A stretch of DNA of 64,000 nucleotides from Fimbriiglobus ruber. Lineage in GTDB: Bacteria; Planctomycetota; Planctomycetia; Gemmatales; Gemmataceae. The first letter of the stretch is position 1; each line of letters begins with the position of its first letter. The notes under the pieces are model-generated. The model was not told the DNA's origin and ran no database searches. It saw only the letters and a program-made list of their open reading frames with translations. Below are positions 32,001 to 41,383 of the stretch, piece by piece. A program made the position numbers and the translations under genes. The stretch spans positions 1 to 64,000 of the forward strand of contig NZ_NIDE01000002.1 in the NCBI RefSeq assembly GCF_002197845.1. The letters run 5' to 3'.

Positions 32001-34121
32001 TTAACCTTTCACCACGGCGCCCGCGGGCCGCTCGGTCGGGAGGTAGCGTTTGTGTTCGCGGAACAGGGCGGCCCGGGCGGCAATGCGACCCGCGAGGTAC
32101 GAGTTCCCGGCGGCCGCGGCCTTCTCCGCGGCCTTCGCGGCGGTGGCCGCGGCGAGTTCGAACGAGCCGCCCGTCGCGCCGCGCCCGGCGACCCCGGCCG
32201 CGACCGCCGGACCGACCACCGCCCCGCCCGCGACGAGCCCCTCGTCGAATTTCGCCGCGGTCGCGTACGCGACCGCCAGCGTGTCGAGTGCTTCGGGCGT
32301 CTCGCCGGAGGCGAACGCGAGCGCCCGGGCGCAGAGGACCGTGTGGCGGACGACCGTGCCGTTCGGGTCCGCCTCGACGGCACGGAGGCGGATGAATTCC
32401 GCGAGCCCAGGGAGGTATTCCGGGTTGGCCTCGCGGATCGTCCGGATCTCGTCGGCCGCCTCGGTCGTTCTGCCGAGTTCCAGTAAACACACGGCGAGCC
32501 GGAATCGAACGATTTCACTCCAGGGCGCCTCGTCCCGCGCGGCCTCGAAATCGGGCACCGCGTCGCCGAACCGCCCCAGGATCAGTTCCGCGTACCCGAG
32601 CGTGGCCCGAAAATTCGGCGCCTTCGGGTCGAGTTCGCGGGCGACCGCGAGTTCGGCGAGCGCCTGTTCGGGTTCGCCGAGTTCGAGCAGGCACTGGGCG
32701 ACCATGACGCGGTACAGCGCCATCCGCGGGGAGAGTTCCGCGGCCCGCCGGGCGTGGGCGAGCGCGGCCTTTTCCTGCCGGACGGAGAACAATTCGGCCG
32801 CCAGGTTGTTCCGGACGCGGAAGTTGTTCGGCCGCTTGGTCGCGTTGTCGGTGTACAAAGCGATGCGGCTCGCGTAGGCCTCGTTCCGCCGCATGGTGAC
32901 GATCCCGTAGGCGACGAGCAGGACGACCGCGGCGGCGAGCGCCCCACGGGTCGCGTACCACCCGGACCCGGGCACCCGGACCCGGACCAGTTCGAGGCCG
33001 CGGTCCGCGAGCAGGACGGCGGCCACGACCAGGGCCGCCAGCGGCAGGTACATTCGGTGTTCGAACACGGCGTCCTGGACGGGAACGATGCTGGACGTCG
33101 GGGCCAGAATGAGGAAGAACCACGCCGCGAGAAACCCCCAGCCCGACCGGAGCAAGACGCCGACCACGGTGAGGGCGACGAGCGAACAAACAACGCCAAT
33201 ACTGACCGGGTCGTCGGCGGGCGTCCGGACGGCCGGCCAATCGAGGTAATCGAGGCAGAGCGCGTCGGGCCAGGCGGCGAGCCGCAGGTAATGAAGAATG
33301 ACTTGGGGTTGCGTCAGGGCGTACGTCTTCGGGGTAAATAGCGAAGTTCCGAACCCGACCACGCCCTTTTCGTGGGACAGGAGCCCGCGGCCCACGAGTA
33401 CGGCGACGGTCGCCACGGCCGGGACCGCCAGTGCGGCGTAAAAGGGCCACCGCCGGAGTGCGCCCCGCCAGCTCCCCGCGAGAAACGTGCGGTCGAACAA
33501 GAAGACGACGGCCGGGGCGACCGCGATTACCTCTTTGCACCCCGCGCCCAGCGCGCACGACAGAACGGCGCCGGCGTACCACCACCCGGGCCGCCGGGGG
33601 GCCGTCGCCCCGCGCAGGAAGCAGTAGAGGGTGAGGAGAAAAAAGAGCCCCATCATCGATTCGCAGCGCTGGACGACGTAAGTGACCGACTGCGTCTGGA
33701 GGGGGTGGAGTTCCCAGAGCAGGGCCGCCGCCATCGCGAGGACGGCCGCCCGGTCGGTGTACCGGCCGCCGAAATGGGGCAGGAGTAACGTCCGGCGGAC
33801 CAGGTCGAACAGGGTCAGGGCCGCGGCGACGTGAACCAGCAAGTTGAACAGGTGGTACCCGCGCGGCTGCATCTTGTCCGCCCAATAATTGACGGACAGA
33901 CTGAGCGAGACGACCGGCCGGCCCGCGGCCATTGCGTTCGTGAACGGGTGTCGGAGTTCGGGCTCTTGAATGAACTGCAGGTCGTCCAACATGAACGCCC
34001 CGCGGAACGCATTGAAGTACGCGAACAGCCCCAGGAGGCTCACCAGCGCGAGGGCGACGGCGCCGTTCCGGCGGCCGGACTCGGGTTCGCACGGGGCGGC
34101 GGGGACGGGCGGGGCGTTCAT
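32001..34121 (-). CDS. TMTC-like GT-C membrane protein with C-terminal TPRs
   Basis: A 706-residue protein with about ten transmembrane helices in residues 20-430 and a soluble C-terminus. The first outer loop carries AYFNAFRGAFMLDDLQFIQE, the acidic Asp-Asp pair expected at the active site of GT-C transferases, followed by GRPVVSLSLSVNYWADKMQP and YHLFNLLVHVAAALTLFDLV. This layout matches TMTC-type O-mannosyltransferases. The C-terminal part has TPR helices: ALAHARRAAELSPRMALYRV, QCLLELGEPEQALAELAVAR and LGYAELILGRFGDAVPDFEA. It may transfer lipid-linked sugars to exported proteins; with pilin genes and an adhesin nearby these are possible acceptors (inference). It is 6 nt from the methyltransferase gene. 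Confidence 0.85.
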   Translation of the reverse strand: MNAPPVPAAPCEPESGRRNGAVALALVSLLGLFAYFNAFRGAFMLDDLQFIQEPELRHPFTNAMAAGRPVVSLSLSVNYWADKMQPRGYHLFNLLVHVAAALTLFDLVRRTLLLPHFGGRYTDRAAVLAMAAALLWELHPLQTQSVTYVVQRCESMMGLFFLLTLYCFLRGATAPRRPGWWYAGAVLSCALGAGCKEVIAVAPAVVFLFDRTFLAGSWRGALRRWPFYAALAVPAVATVAVLVGRGLLSHEKGVVGFGTSLFTPKTYALTQPQVILHYLRLAAWPDALCLDYLDWPAVRTPADDPVSIGVVCSLVALTVVGVLLRSGWGFLAAWFFLILAPTSSIVPVQDAVFEHRMYLPLAALVVAAVLLADRGLELVRVRVPGSGWYATRGALAAAVVLLVAYGIVTMRRNEAYASRIALYTDNATKRPNNFRVRNNLAAELFSVRQEKAALAHARRAAELSPRMALYRVMVAQCLLELGEPEQALAELAVARELDPKAPNFRATLGYAELILGRFGDAVPDFEAARDEAPWSEIVRFRLAVCLLELGRTTEAADEIRTIREANPEYLPGLAEFIRLRAVEADPNGTVVRHTVLCARALAFASGETPEALDTLAVAYATAAKFDEGLVAGGAVVGPAVAAGVAGRGATGGSFELAAATAAKAAEKAAAAGNSYLAGRIAARAALFREHKRYLPTERPAGAVVKG

Positions 34122-34166
34122 CGGGTGCCGAGACCTCGATCGGGCGGTAACACACAGCGGCGCTAC

Positions 34167-36002
34167 CTACAGGGGGCGGACGCGGACGGCGATCAGCTGC
34201 CGGTTCAACGTCTGGGGTTTGGCCGCGTCGCCCGATTCGTCCAACACGATCTTCCAGTCCGGGGCCCGCATCAGTTCGGCCCGCAGTTCCGGCGCGAAAT
34301 CGGCTTCCACGACGAGCAGGTTCACCCGGTATTTCTCCAGCACGTCCCACCACCCCGGGGCGCCGGCGCCGACGATCCCCAACTCGTTCCAAAAGTCCGG
34401 GTGGAAGAGGTGGATGTGCGCGTACGTCACCGGGACGTCGGGGGCCAGAGCCCACATGAGATAGTCGCCTTGCATCGGCGTCGCCAGGATCGTGCCGGTG
34501 AACCGGCCGCCGGGGTAGTTGGCCCGGAACACCTGCTCCATCTCCGCGCGCCACCGGATCTCGCCGCTCGTTTGGAGGGCGACCGGCCCGGCTACCGCCG
34601 CTATCGCGGTCTCGGCCCCGACCGCGGGGACCGACGGGTCGCGGAGGTCGTGCAGGTCACCGGGGTGGCGGAGTTGCCACGCCAGCTGCCACGGCGTCCC
34701 GTCGGAGACCCCGGCGTCGAACGGCATCGGGCGGCCGTCGACGACCCACCCGGCCGTCGTCGACCACATGAACGCGGCCGGCAGGAGGACCGCGGCCAGG
34801 ACCGTCTTGCGGAAGCTCGGGACGCCGGGCGGCGGGACGAACCGGGCCGGGATGCGGCCGGCGATGTCCGCCCAGTGGGGGGCGAGAACCCAGGGAACGA
34901 TCAGCGCCCACCAGATCACCATCCGGTTCTGGACCCCGACACTCACCCCGAAACAGAACAGCGCCAGCAGGTGCCCGAGCGGGAGCGGGCGGCGGGACGC
35001 CAACAGGGTGGCGAGGATCACCAGGATGGACAGCAGTAACACCCAGTGCCAGCCCGGCCCGAGGTGGAACGTCAGCGGCTTCCACTCCCCGACGGCCGTC
35101 AGCAGACTCGGATGCCGGCCGAGCTCGAGCGTCCGCGCGTAGTACGAAAACCCGTACGGGTTGCAGACCCCGACGGCGACGAAGCCGAGAGCGAGGACGG
35201 CCGCCAGGCGGCGCACGGTCGGGTCGGCCCACGGGGCCGGGCGGTCCGCCGGCGCGAACCAAACCCACTCGGCCACCCGGCCCACCAGCAGCATGCCGAT
35301 CAACCCGAACCCGAGCAGGTAGCTCCCGTGCGTGTTCGCCCAGGCCGCGAACAGGACCGGCAGCCCGACGACGGCCGCCACGGACAGCCGCTCGCGGCTC
35401 AGGGCCCACAGGAGTACGGCGAACAGGACCTGGCCCATCACCTGCGGGCGCAGCACGGCCAGGTTGGACAGGTCGAGCAGCGCCACGGCGGCGAGCCCGA
35501 ACACGGCGACCGGCCACGACCGCCCGACCCGCACGAACGCGGCCAACAGGACCCCGAACCGGACCGCAATCAGGGCGCCGTGGAGCGTCCGCAGCGCCTC
35601 GACCCCGCCCGCCATGCGGGACAGCTCGTCCCCGCCCGCGAGCCGCGCGCCGGCCGAGTAAACCCAATAGAGGGCGAGTTGGCTCAGCGTGTAGAACTGG
35701 GTGAACGGGATGCGGCCGTCCCACCACGGGCAGAACGGCTCGCGGTCGGGCACCCGCCCGTTCTCGGCCATCCACTGGCCGTACCGGATGTGCCCCCAGA
35801 CGTCGGTGTGCCAGAGGACGAACTTCGTCCCGAGTACGAACAACGCGGCGACGAGGCCGACGGCGACGACCTGGGCCGTGGTCAGATAGAAAGGTGCGAG
35901 TGGCGACGACGGGTCGGTGAAGTCGAACCCGGCACCGACCGGCGCGGGCTCGGCCCGGTCGGCCGGGCCGTCAGACGCGAGACGCGGGGTGGGTTCACTC
36001 AT
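34167..36002 (-). CDS. Polytopic GT-C-like membrane protein
   Basis: A 611-residue protein with about eleven transmembrane helices and a C-terminal soluble domain of about 150 residues. After the first helix comes LWHTDVWGHIRYGQWMAENG then RVPDREPFCP, the D-x-W-x-H-x3-G-x-W pattern common to a large uncharacterised group of GT-C-like membrane proteins. Other segments include FAAWANTHGSYLLGFGLIGM and VGVCNPYGFSYYARTLELG. The soluble end (GDYLMWALAPDVPVTYAHIH, WWDVLEKYRVNLLVVEADF) is typical of the same group. It is the first gene of the glycosylation operon; the ATG at 36002 is preferred to an in-frame extension to 36107 that lacks a membrane-type start. Confidence 0.8.
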   Translation of the reverse strand: MSEPTPRLASDGPADRAEPAPVGAGFDFTDPSSPLAPFYLTTAQVVAVGLVAALFVLGTKFVLWHTDVWGHIRYGQWMAENGRVPDREPFCPWWDGRIPFTQFYTLSQLALYWVYSAGARLAGGDELSRMAGGVEALRTLHGALIAVRFGVLLAAFVRVGRSWPVAVFGLAAVALLDLSNLAVLRPQVMGQVLFAVLLWALSRERLSVAAVVGLPVLFAAWANTHGSYLLGFGLIGMLLVGRVAEWVWFAPADRPAPWADPTVRRLAAVLALGFVAVGVCNPYGFSYYARTLELGRHPSLLTAVGEWKPLTFHLGPGWHWVLLLSILVILATLLASRRPLPLGHLLALFCFGVSVGVQNRMVIWWALIVPWVLAPHWADIAGRIPARFVPPPGVPSFRKTVLAAVLLPAAFMWSTTAGWVVDGRPMPFDAGVSDGTPWQLAWQLRHPGDLHDLRDPSVPAVGAETAIAAVAGPVALQTSGEIRWRAEMEQVFRANYPGGRFTGTILATPMQGDYLMWALAPDVPVTYAHIHLFHPDFWNELGIVGAGAPGWWDVLEKYRVNLLVVEADFAPELRAELMRAPDWKIVLDESGDAAKPQTLNRQLIAVRVRPL

Positions 36003-36803
36003 GGGCGCACACCAACCCGGGGAGAACGCCCGGGGCCACCCGCGCTGAATGCCGGCGGCCCGTGACGGTGTCAACCGGCGGGGCGGCCACCACGGCCCCC
36101 GCGACACAGGGTGAAAATCCCGGACGAGTTACTACTACCAGTTTATTCAGCCCAGGCTATCACTGCGGTCGATTCGTCACCCCGGGCATTCGAGAAAAAT
36201 CCGCCCGCGTGGGCACACACGCGCTCGGCAAAATCGACATGCCAGAAATATTCGGGCGCGGGAACATCATTCGGACTTGTGGGAGAATCGATGCACCGTA
36301 CCCCATTCGCACGGGTCGGTTCGGGGGTTCGGGTCCGTTCATTTCTTGCGAACCAGGCACTCGTTTTCGAGATTTGTTAGTGGCACGGAGTGCGCCGCAG
36401 ACGGCCGATCATTCGCCGCGCAACCCACAAAATCGCCGACACCAGACCGCACGTCCCGTCGTCCCAATCCCTTCCCGGAATCGGCGGCGCCGGGCGGCCC
36501 GCGTTGATCGTCGCCCCGCCCGGGTGTGATTCGGCCGCTAGCAAGGTTTTCAGCTGCTTACAAGGGGCAGCTGGCTGTTTGCGGGCTACGAAAATGGCGC
36601 CCGTGAGCATAAGTCCGATTTTGACGACCCGGAGATTTGGGTAAAATTCGTAATTTGGATAGTAAATATTGTTTTTTCCGGTTCGCTGAATTAGTTTACT
36701 CCGGAACTTGTAACCGATTTCACCCGTAATGCATGTCGAATCGGTTTTGCACAAGTTGCCGTCTCTTGTGGCTCCTGTCTCCCATACTCGCCTGAGGTGC
36801 TCG
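36003..36803. other. Divergent intergenic region with AT-rich control segment, 801 bp
   Basis: The gap separates the glycosylation operon (minus) from the first pilin gene (plus). From about 36600 to 36730 base composition shifts sharply toward A/T. TTGACG (36621-36626) with TAAAAT (36642-36647) after 15 nt is a promoter candidate for the pilin gene. A small hairpin, CAGCTGC (36551-36557) with GCAGCTG (36567-36573), lies just before it. No open frame in this stretch reads like a protein. Confidence 0.5.
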
Positions 36804-37160
36804 ATGTCCAACTTGTTCCGCCGCCTGTGGAATGACGACCAAGGTGCGATTATTACCGTCGAATGGATTCTGATCGTCGGGCTAATCATCTTCGGGTTGA
36901 TCCCTGGCTTCATCGCCGTCCGGAACGCCGGCAACGCGACCCTCGCCACGATCGGGAACATCCTTCTGGAAGTGATCCCGAACTTCACGTTCTCCGGGTT
37001 CGGGATCGCCGGCACGGGTACCGGCGGGGCTCAAGCTACGCCTCTCGCCCAAGTCGGCGGGGCCGCGTACCAGAGCGACGTGACGCGCGGCTTCACCTCC
37101 TACGAGGTCGCCCCGACGCTGCTGTCCACGGGCGTCGTCGGCGTCAAGCCGGTTCCTTAA
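36804..37160 (+). CDS. flp: Flp-type (type IVb) pilin, copy 1
   Basis: A 118-residue prepilin. A short basic leader (MSNLFRRLWNDDQG) is followed by the hydrophobic stalk AIITVEWILIVGLIIFGLIP, with the predicted cleavage after Gly14 and Glu at +6. Flp pilins of other phyla usually have Glu at +5; planctomycete forms I recall have +6. After the stalk comes GNATLATIGNILLEVIPNFT then FSGFGIAG and a C-terminal head of about 50 residues, longer than in classical 50-70-residue Flp pilins. GAGG lies 7 nt upstream of the ATG at 36804; the frame extends upstream without a sensible leader. It is followed by a terminator-like hairpin, so it may be expressed at a different level from the assembly genes. 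Confidence 0.87.
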   Translation: MSNLFRRLWNDDQGAIITVEWILIVGLIIFGLIPGFIAVRNAGNATLATIGNILLEVIPNFTFSGFGIAGTGTGGAQATPLAQVGGAAYQSDVTRGFTSYEVAPTLLSTGVVGVKPVP

Positions 37161-37527
37161 TCAAGATCGCACCTCGGGTTCATCAGTCGGTGACCGAGTC
37201 GTTTTGTGGGAGCCGGGCGTACCTTTCGTCGGCTCCCTTCCCTTTCGCGCGATGAGGCGGCATCCCCCACCCGCCAGTCTTTTTCCCGTCCGCTCGCCCC
37301 ACGTCTTTCTTGACCCCACGCGCGTTCGCTTCAATCCCTACCGTCGCGCCACTTTCACGGGTTTCGTTGGTTAAAGCCGTCTACTCATTTCCCCCAAGTT
37401 TCCGGACGTCGGACATAGTTGACTCAATATCCCGCCCCCCGGCGCCCGGCCGTCCTGCATTCAGGACTGAGGTCGTGGGCACTCGGGCGCGGAGCAACCA
37501 CATTGTTAACCGTGCCCAAGGTGTACC
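37161..37527. other. Inter-pilin region, 367 bp
   Basis: No gene is seen here. It holds the hairpin at 37208-37237 and then a pyrimidine-rich stretch up to the second pilin. A second promoter is likely but no clear -35/-10 pair stands out. Confidence 0.5.
37208..37237 (+). terminator. Terminator-like hairpin after pilin 1
   Basis: GGGAGCCG (37208-37215) pairs with CGGCTCCC (37230-37237) around a 14-nt loop, followed by the pyrimidine-rich TTCCCTTTCG. It starts 47 nt after the pilin stop and could give a stable short pilin transcript. Confidence 0.6.
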
Positions 37528-37881
37528 GTGTCGACACTGACGCTCCTGCGCCGCCTCTGGGATGACGACCGTGGCGCGATCGTGACCACGGAAATCATCT
37601 TGATCATGGGGATTCTGGTTTTCGGCCTGATTCCCGGCCTGATCGCTGTCCGCAACTCCGGGAACGCGACCCTCGCGACGCTCGGGAACATCCTGCTCAA
37701 CATCATCCCCAGCTTCACCTTCTCCGGCTTCAGTATAGCGGCGGCGGGAGGGGGCACGACCAGCGTGATCGTTCAGGTCGGCGGGGTGTCCTACTCGGGC
37801 AATTCCGTCAGCCTGACGTCCTACGAAGTCGCCCCGACCCAGCTGAACACGCACAACATCGGCGTCAGCCCGACGCCCTGA
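37528..37881 (+). CDS. flp: Flp-type (type IVb) pilin, copy 2
   Basis: A 117-residue prepilin paralogous to the gene at 36804. The leader is MSTLTLLRRLWDDDRG and the stalk AIVTTEIILIMGILVFGLIP, again with Gly before the cleavage site and Glu at +6. The block GLIAVRNSGNATLATLGNIL is almost the same as in copy 1, and the C-terminus keeps the SYEVAPT element (LTSYEVAPTQLN here, FTSYEVAPTLLS there), while the middle of the head diverges. The start is GTG at 37528 with AAGGTG about 6 nt upstream. A rho-independent terminator follows at 37912, so this pilin too may be a separate transcript. Having two close pilins suggests major and minor subunits or antigenic variation (inference). Confidence 0.87.
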   Translation: MSTLTLLRRLWDDDRGAIVTTEIILIMGILVFGLIPGLIAVRNSGNATLATLGNILLNIIPSFTFSGFSIAAAGGGTTSVIVQVGGVSYSGNSVSLTSYEVAPTQLNTHNIGVSPTP

Positions 37882-37911
37882 CACCGGCGCCTCCCCAACG
37901 TCAGGTTTTCC

Positions 37912-37935
37912 ACGGCCGGTTTACCCGGCCGTTTT
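37912..37935 (+). terminator. Rho-independent terminator after pilin 2
   Basis: ACGGCCGG (37912-37919) pairs with CCGGCCGT (37925-37932) around a 5-nt loop and runs into TTTT (37932-37935). It starts 31 nt after the pilin stop. Confidence 0.72.
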
Positions 37936-38133
37936 CGCGGGCCGTGTGTTCTTGTTCCGATCGATACACGCGCCCCGGCCGATGTTAGTCTTCCGGGTAA
38001 AGTCGTTCTCGGCAGCTACCCGGCCCGCGGTCCGGCATTCATACTAAAAAACACTCGTGCCCGAGACACGGTCCCTCTCGCACCGGCGGCCCGAGTCGCT
38101 GACACCCGACCGATCGACGGAGCCCGACCCGGG

Positions 38134-38739
38134 ATGCCCACCCAGTTCTTCCCCAACCCCGTGTTCGGTTGGGCGTTCATCGTTTGCGTGGGCGCGGTAC
38201 TGGCCGCGGCGTCCTGGTCGGACGTCCGGCGGATGATCGTTCCGAAACCGGTGACCCTCACCGGCCTGGCTCTCGGCTTGGTCTTTACGGTCGCCCGGTG
38301 CGCGTGGCTGGGCGCGGACGATAAGCCGACCTGGCCCGGGTGGTTCGGCACGCCCGGCGCGGCGGCCGGCGCGGCCGACGGGGTCGTGTTCGCGCTCACC
38401 GGCTTCCTCGCGGGGTTCGCACTCTTCTTCGCGTTCTGGATTTTGGGCCTCGCCGGCGGGGGAGATGTTAAAATCGTGGCCGTGATCGGAACGTGGGTCG
38501 GTCCGAAGTACCTGTTCGGCGTGGTTCTCTTGTCGTACCCGGTCGTGATCGCGCTACTCCTGCTCTCGCTGGCGGGGGTGACGATCTCGATGACGACCGT
38601 CAAAACCCCGGTGGCCGGCCCGGCGCCCGCGAAGAAGAAGCGGTTGACGCTGTATTCGCTCCCGCTCGCCGTCGCCACCGTGGCCCTGCTGACGTTCAGT
38701 TTCCGTCACGATCTCGGGTTGGTCGATCCCACACCCTGA
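38134..38739 (+). CDS. tadV: Prepilin peptidase, A24 family (TadV/CpaA)
   Basis: A 201-residue polytopic inner-membrane aspartyl protease that would cleave the leaders of the two Flp pilins. Both catalytic aspartates are visible: the first in AASWSDVRRMIVPKPVT (near residue 32) and the second in the GxGD-type motif LAGGGDVKIVAVIGTW (near residue 112). It has about six hydrophobic helices. There is no N-methylation domain, as expected for Tad-type peptidases. It begins the assembly-gene block; cpaB starts 59 nt after its stop. Confidence 0.92.
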   Translation: MPTQFFPNPVFGWAFIVCVGAVLAAASWSDVRRMIVPKPVTLTGLALGLVFTVARCAWLGADDKPTWPGWFGTPGAAAGAADGVVFALTGFLAGFALFFAFWILGLAGGGDVKIVAVIGTWVGPKYLFGVVLLSYPVVIALLLLSLAGVTISMTTVKTPVAGPAPAKKKRLTLYSLPLAVATVALLTFSFRHDLGLVDPTP

Positions 38740-38798
38740 CGCACACCACCGCCCACCGGGGCAGGCGATATCAGACGATCCAGCACCGGAGTTGCGAC

Positions 38799-39959
38799 AT
38801 GAGAGCCAGTTTTTTCCTCGTCCTCGCGGTGGCCCTCCTCGTGGGCCTCGGGGTGGCCGTGGCCGTCAAGGCCCTCGGCCTCCTCGCCGTGCCGACCGTC
38901 GCGCCGCTCGCACAGCCGGTCGTCGCCGAGCCCCGGCCGCCGGTGACGAAGATCCTCGTGGCCGCCCGGAACTTGTACGCCGGGGACACGATCCTGCCCG
39001 GCGACGTGGCCGTCCGCGCGATCCGGCCGGACGAAGTCGAGGCGTACGAGAAGAACAAGGCCGATTACGTGCAGCCGATGCCCGACGCCGTGCATTTCCG
39101 CTACCCGTCCGCGAACATCGAAGCCGACACCCCCATGTTTCGGTCGAAGCTCAAAGCGATGGCCAAGCCCGACGCGCTCCACACCCGGCTCGCCCCGGGT
39201 ACCCGGGCGGTGAACATCGGGGCGACCAAGCCGGAGTCCGCGGGCGGGCTGATTCAGGTCGACGACTGGATCGACGTGTACATCTCGACGGACGTGGCCC
39301 GGAGCGACGAACCCGGCCGCAATTCGTACAGCGGCCTCCTCGTCCGGCACGCCCAGGTCATCGCCAAGCGGGACACCCTCTGGCCGGTCTTCGCGGGCCA
39401 GCCGGGTGAGACGACCATCCAATACACCCTGGCGACCAACCCGTACCGCGCCGGCCTGATCGAGTTCGCCCGGGCCGTCGGCGTACTCAGCCTGGTCCCC
39501 GTCTCCGAGACGGAAAAGAAGCGTTTGGACGCGGTGAAGGCGAGCGTCATGACCGACCCGGCCAAGGCACCGTTGCTCTTTACAGCGAACCCGGAGAGCG
39601 AACTGTACAGGGAAGAAGAGCGGCGGATTCGGGAGTACGAGCGGGGGACCCTCTCGCTCAGCGGGGACGACCTGGCGGCGGTCCTCAACCTCAAGCCCAT
39701 ACCGGCTCCCCCGGAGGGCACCCGGCTGGTCTCGGTCGATCTGTACAACGGCGTCCGCAAGCAGAACACCGTGGCGTTCGGCCAGACGGCGCCGCCCGGG
39801 CGGTACGTGTTCACGATGCCCGGGGCGACCCCGCCCCTCACGACCGGGGCGACCGGCCCCAAGTACGCGGGTGACGCCCCGCCGCCGGCGATGAAGATCA
39901 CGCCCATTCCGCCGGCCCAACCCCTGCCCCCGCCGCAGCCGGTCGAGCCGGCGAAGTAA
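38799..39959 (+). CDS. cpaB: Flp pilus assembly protein CpaB/RcpC
   Basis: A 386-residue periplasmic protein of the Tad system. It has one N-terminal transmembrane helix (FFLVLAVALLVGLGVAVAVK) and a SAF-like domain with VTKILVAARNLYAGDTILPG then DVAVRAIRPDEV. The RcpC-like region LAPGTRAVNIGATKPESAGG then LIQVDDWIDVYISTDV follows, with an FA-type segment (HAQVIAKRDTLWPVFAGQPG). The C-terminal 100 residues are Pro-rich (PPLTTGATGPKYAGDAPPPA) and extend beyond the usual family length. CpaB is thought to work with the secretin in the periplasm. The ATG at 38799 begins the membrane anchor; upstream in-frame sequence lies within tadV. Confidence 0.9.
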   Translation: MRASFFLVLAVALLVGLGVAVAVKALGLLAVPTVAPLAQPVVAEPRPPVTKILVAARNLYAGDTILPGDVAVRAIRPDEVEAYEKNKADYVQPMPDAVHFRYPSANIEADTPMFRSKLKAMAKPDALHTRLAPGTRAVNIGATKPESAGGLIQVDDWIDVYISTDVARSDEPGRNSYSGLLVRHAQVIAKRDTLWPVFAGQPGETTIQYTLATNPYRAGLIEFARAVGVLSLVPVSETEKKRLDAVKASVMTDPAKAPLLFTANPESELYREEERRIREYERGTLSLSGDDLAAVLNLKPIPAPPEGTRLVSVDLYNGVRKQNTVAFGQTAPPGRYVFTMPGATPPLTTGATGPKYAGDAPPPAMKITPIPPAQPLPPPQPVEPAK

Positions 39960-40024
39960 CCCCACCGGGGGCGCTTTCCTACCCCTTGTCCGACCCGCCG
40001 GCCCGCTGGCGTTCGAGGTGTTCC

Positions 40025-41383
40025 ATGCAACGGCAAGCCGCCGCCCCGTCCCGCCCGCCCGGGGGCAAGGACAAAGGGTATCAGCAGCTCAAGTCCGACC
40101 TGCACCGGTCCGTCGTCGAGGCGCTCGACCTGTCCCGCATCGACCGGTGGAAGCCAGACCGGCTGCGGGCGGAAATCCTCGCGCTGACCCAATCGATGGC
40201 GGCCGACGCCCGCGTCCGGCTGACCGACGAGGACGCCGCCCAGCTGACGTCCGACGTGATCGACGAGGTGTTCGGCCTCGGCCCGCTCGAAGTCCTCTTC
40301 GCGGACGGGACGGTAACCGAAGTCCTGGTGAACGGCGCGGACAAGGTGTACGTCGAGCGGAACGGGACGCTCCGGCCGGCCGACGTGTCGTTCACCGACA
40401 ACGCCCACCTGATCCGCGTCATCCAGCGGCTCGCCGCCCGCGTCGGCCGGCGGATCGACGAGTCGTCGCCGATGCTCGACGCCCGCCTGCCGGACGGGTC
40501 GCGGGTCAACGCCGTGTTCCCGCCCCTGACGGTCGACGGCCCGGTCCTGTCGATCCGCCGGTTCGGCCACGTCCTCGGGCACGAACAGCTCCAGGCCAAC
40601 GAGTCGGTCGCGACCGAGATGATCGAGTTCCTTTGGGCCGCGGTCGCGTCCAAGATCAACGTCCTGATCTCCGGCGGGACTGGGGCCGGGAAGACGACGC
40701 TTTTGAACATCCTGGCCGGGTTCATCCCACCCGAGGAGCGGATCGTGACCGTCGAGGACGCGGTCGAACTCCGCCTCCCGCTCCCGCACGTCGTCCGGAT
40801 GGAAGCCCGGCTGGCGAACCTCGAAGGGCACGGCCAGGTCACCCAGCACGAACTCGTCCGCAACAGCCTGCGGATGCGGCCGGACCGGATCATCGTCGGC
40901 GAAGTCCGCGGCCGCGAGGCGATGGACATGCTCCAGGCGATGAACACCGGCCACGAGGGGTCGCTCACCACGATCCACGCGAACGACACGCGGGACGCCC
41001 TCTCCCGACTGGAGATGATGGTCTCGATGGCCGGGTTCGACGTCCCGGTGGCCGTCCTCCGCGGGTACATCGCGAAGGCGATCACGGTCGTCGTCCACCT
41101 GTCCCGGGTGGCCGGCGGGGCCCGCAAGATGACCCGGATCTCCGAAATCCGCGGTATCGACGACCGCGGCCGGTACCGGGTCAAGGACGTCTTCAAGTTC
41201 GACCAGACGGGCGTCGTCAGCGGCCGCGCGGTCGGGACGTTCAAGGCCACGGGGTACGTGCCGAAGATCCTGCCCCGGCTGACCGCGGCCGGGCACGACC
41301 TCCCCGCGGACCTGTTCGCCGCTCGGACCCTCTCGGCCGACGGCACGGTCCCCCCGTCACCCGAAGAGGGCGGCCCCCGATGA
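40025..41383 (+). CDS. cpaF: Tad pilus secretion ATPase (CpaF/TadA)
   Basis: A 452-residue type II/IV secretion ATPase that powers Flp pilus assembly at the inner membrane. The N-terminal domain includes VIDEVFGLGPLEVLFADGTV then TEVLVNG. The Walker A is LISGGTGAGKTTLLNILAG (near residue 220), the Asp box VTVEDAVELRLPLPHVVRME, the Walker B/His region RMRPDRIIVGEVRGREAMDM, followed by GHEGSLTTIHANDTRDALSR. All are as in CpaF. The ATG at 40025 has GAGG 8 nt upstream, whereas the TTG at 39986 has no ribosome site. Its stop overlaps the tadB start (ATGA). Confidence 0.95.
   Translation: MQRQAAAPSRPPGGKDKGYQQLKSDLHRSVVEALDLSRIDRWKPDRLRAEILALTQSMAADARVRLTDEDAAQLTSDVIDEVFGLGPLEVLFADGTVTEVLVNGADKVYVERNGTLRPADVSFTDNAHLIRVIQRLAARVGRRIDESSPMLDARLPDGSRVNAVFPPLTVDGPVLSIRRFGHVLGHEQLQANESVATEMIEFLWAAVASKINVLISGGTGAGKTTLLNILAGFIPPEERIVTVEDAVELRLPLPHVVRMEARLANLEGHGQVTQHELVRNSLRMRPDRIIVGEVRGREAMDMLQAMNTGHEGSLTTIHANDTRDALSRLEMMVSMAGFDVPVAVLRGYIAKAITVVVHLSRVAGGARKMTRISEIRGIDDRGRYRVKDVFKFDQTGVVSGRAVGTFKATGYVPKILPRLTAAGHDLPADLFAARTLSADGTVPPSPEEGGPR

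Noticed and set aside
36062-36644. Small plus-strand open frames in the divergent region before the pilins
   Set aside because: Arg/Pro-rich sequence without domains or ribosome sites, spanning a likely control region.
36597-36735. Horizontally acquired insert suggested by the AT-rich stretch
   Set aside because: It is short, has no mobile-element gene or repeats at its ends, and fits a promoter region for the pilin gene.
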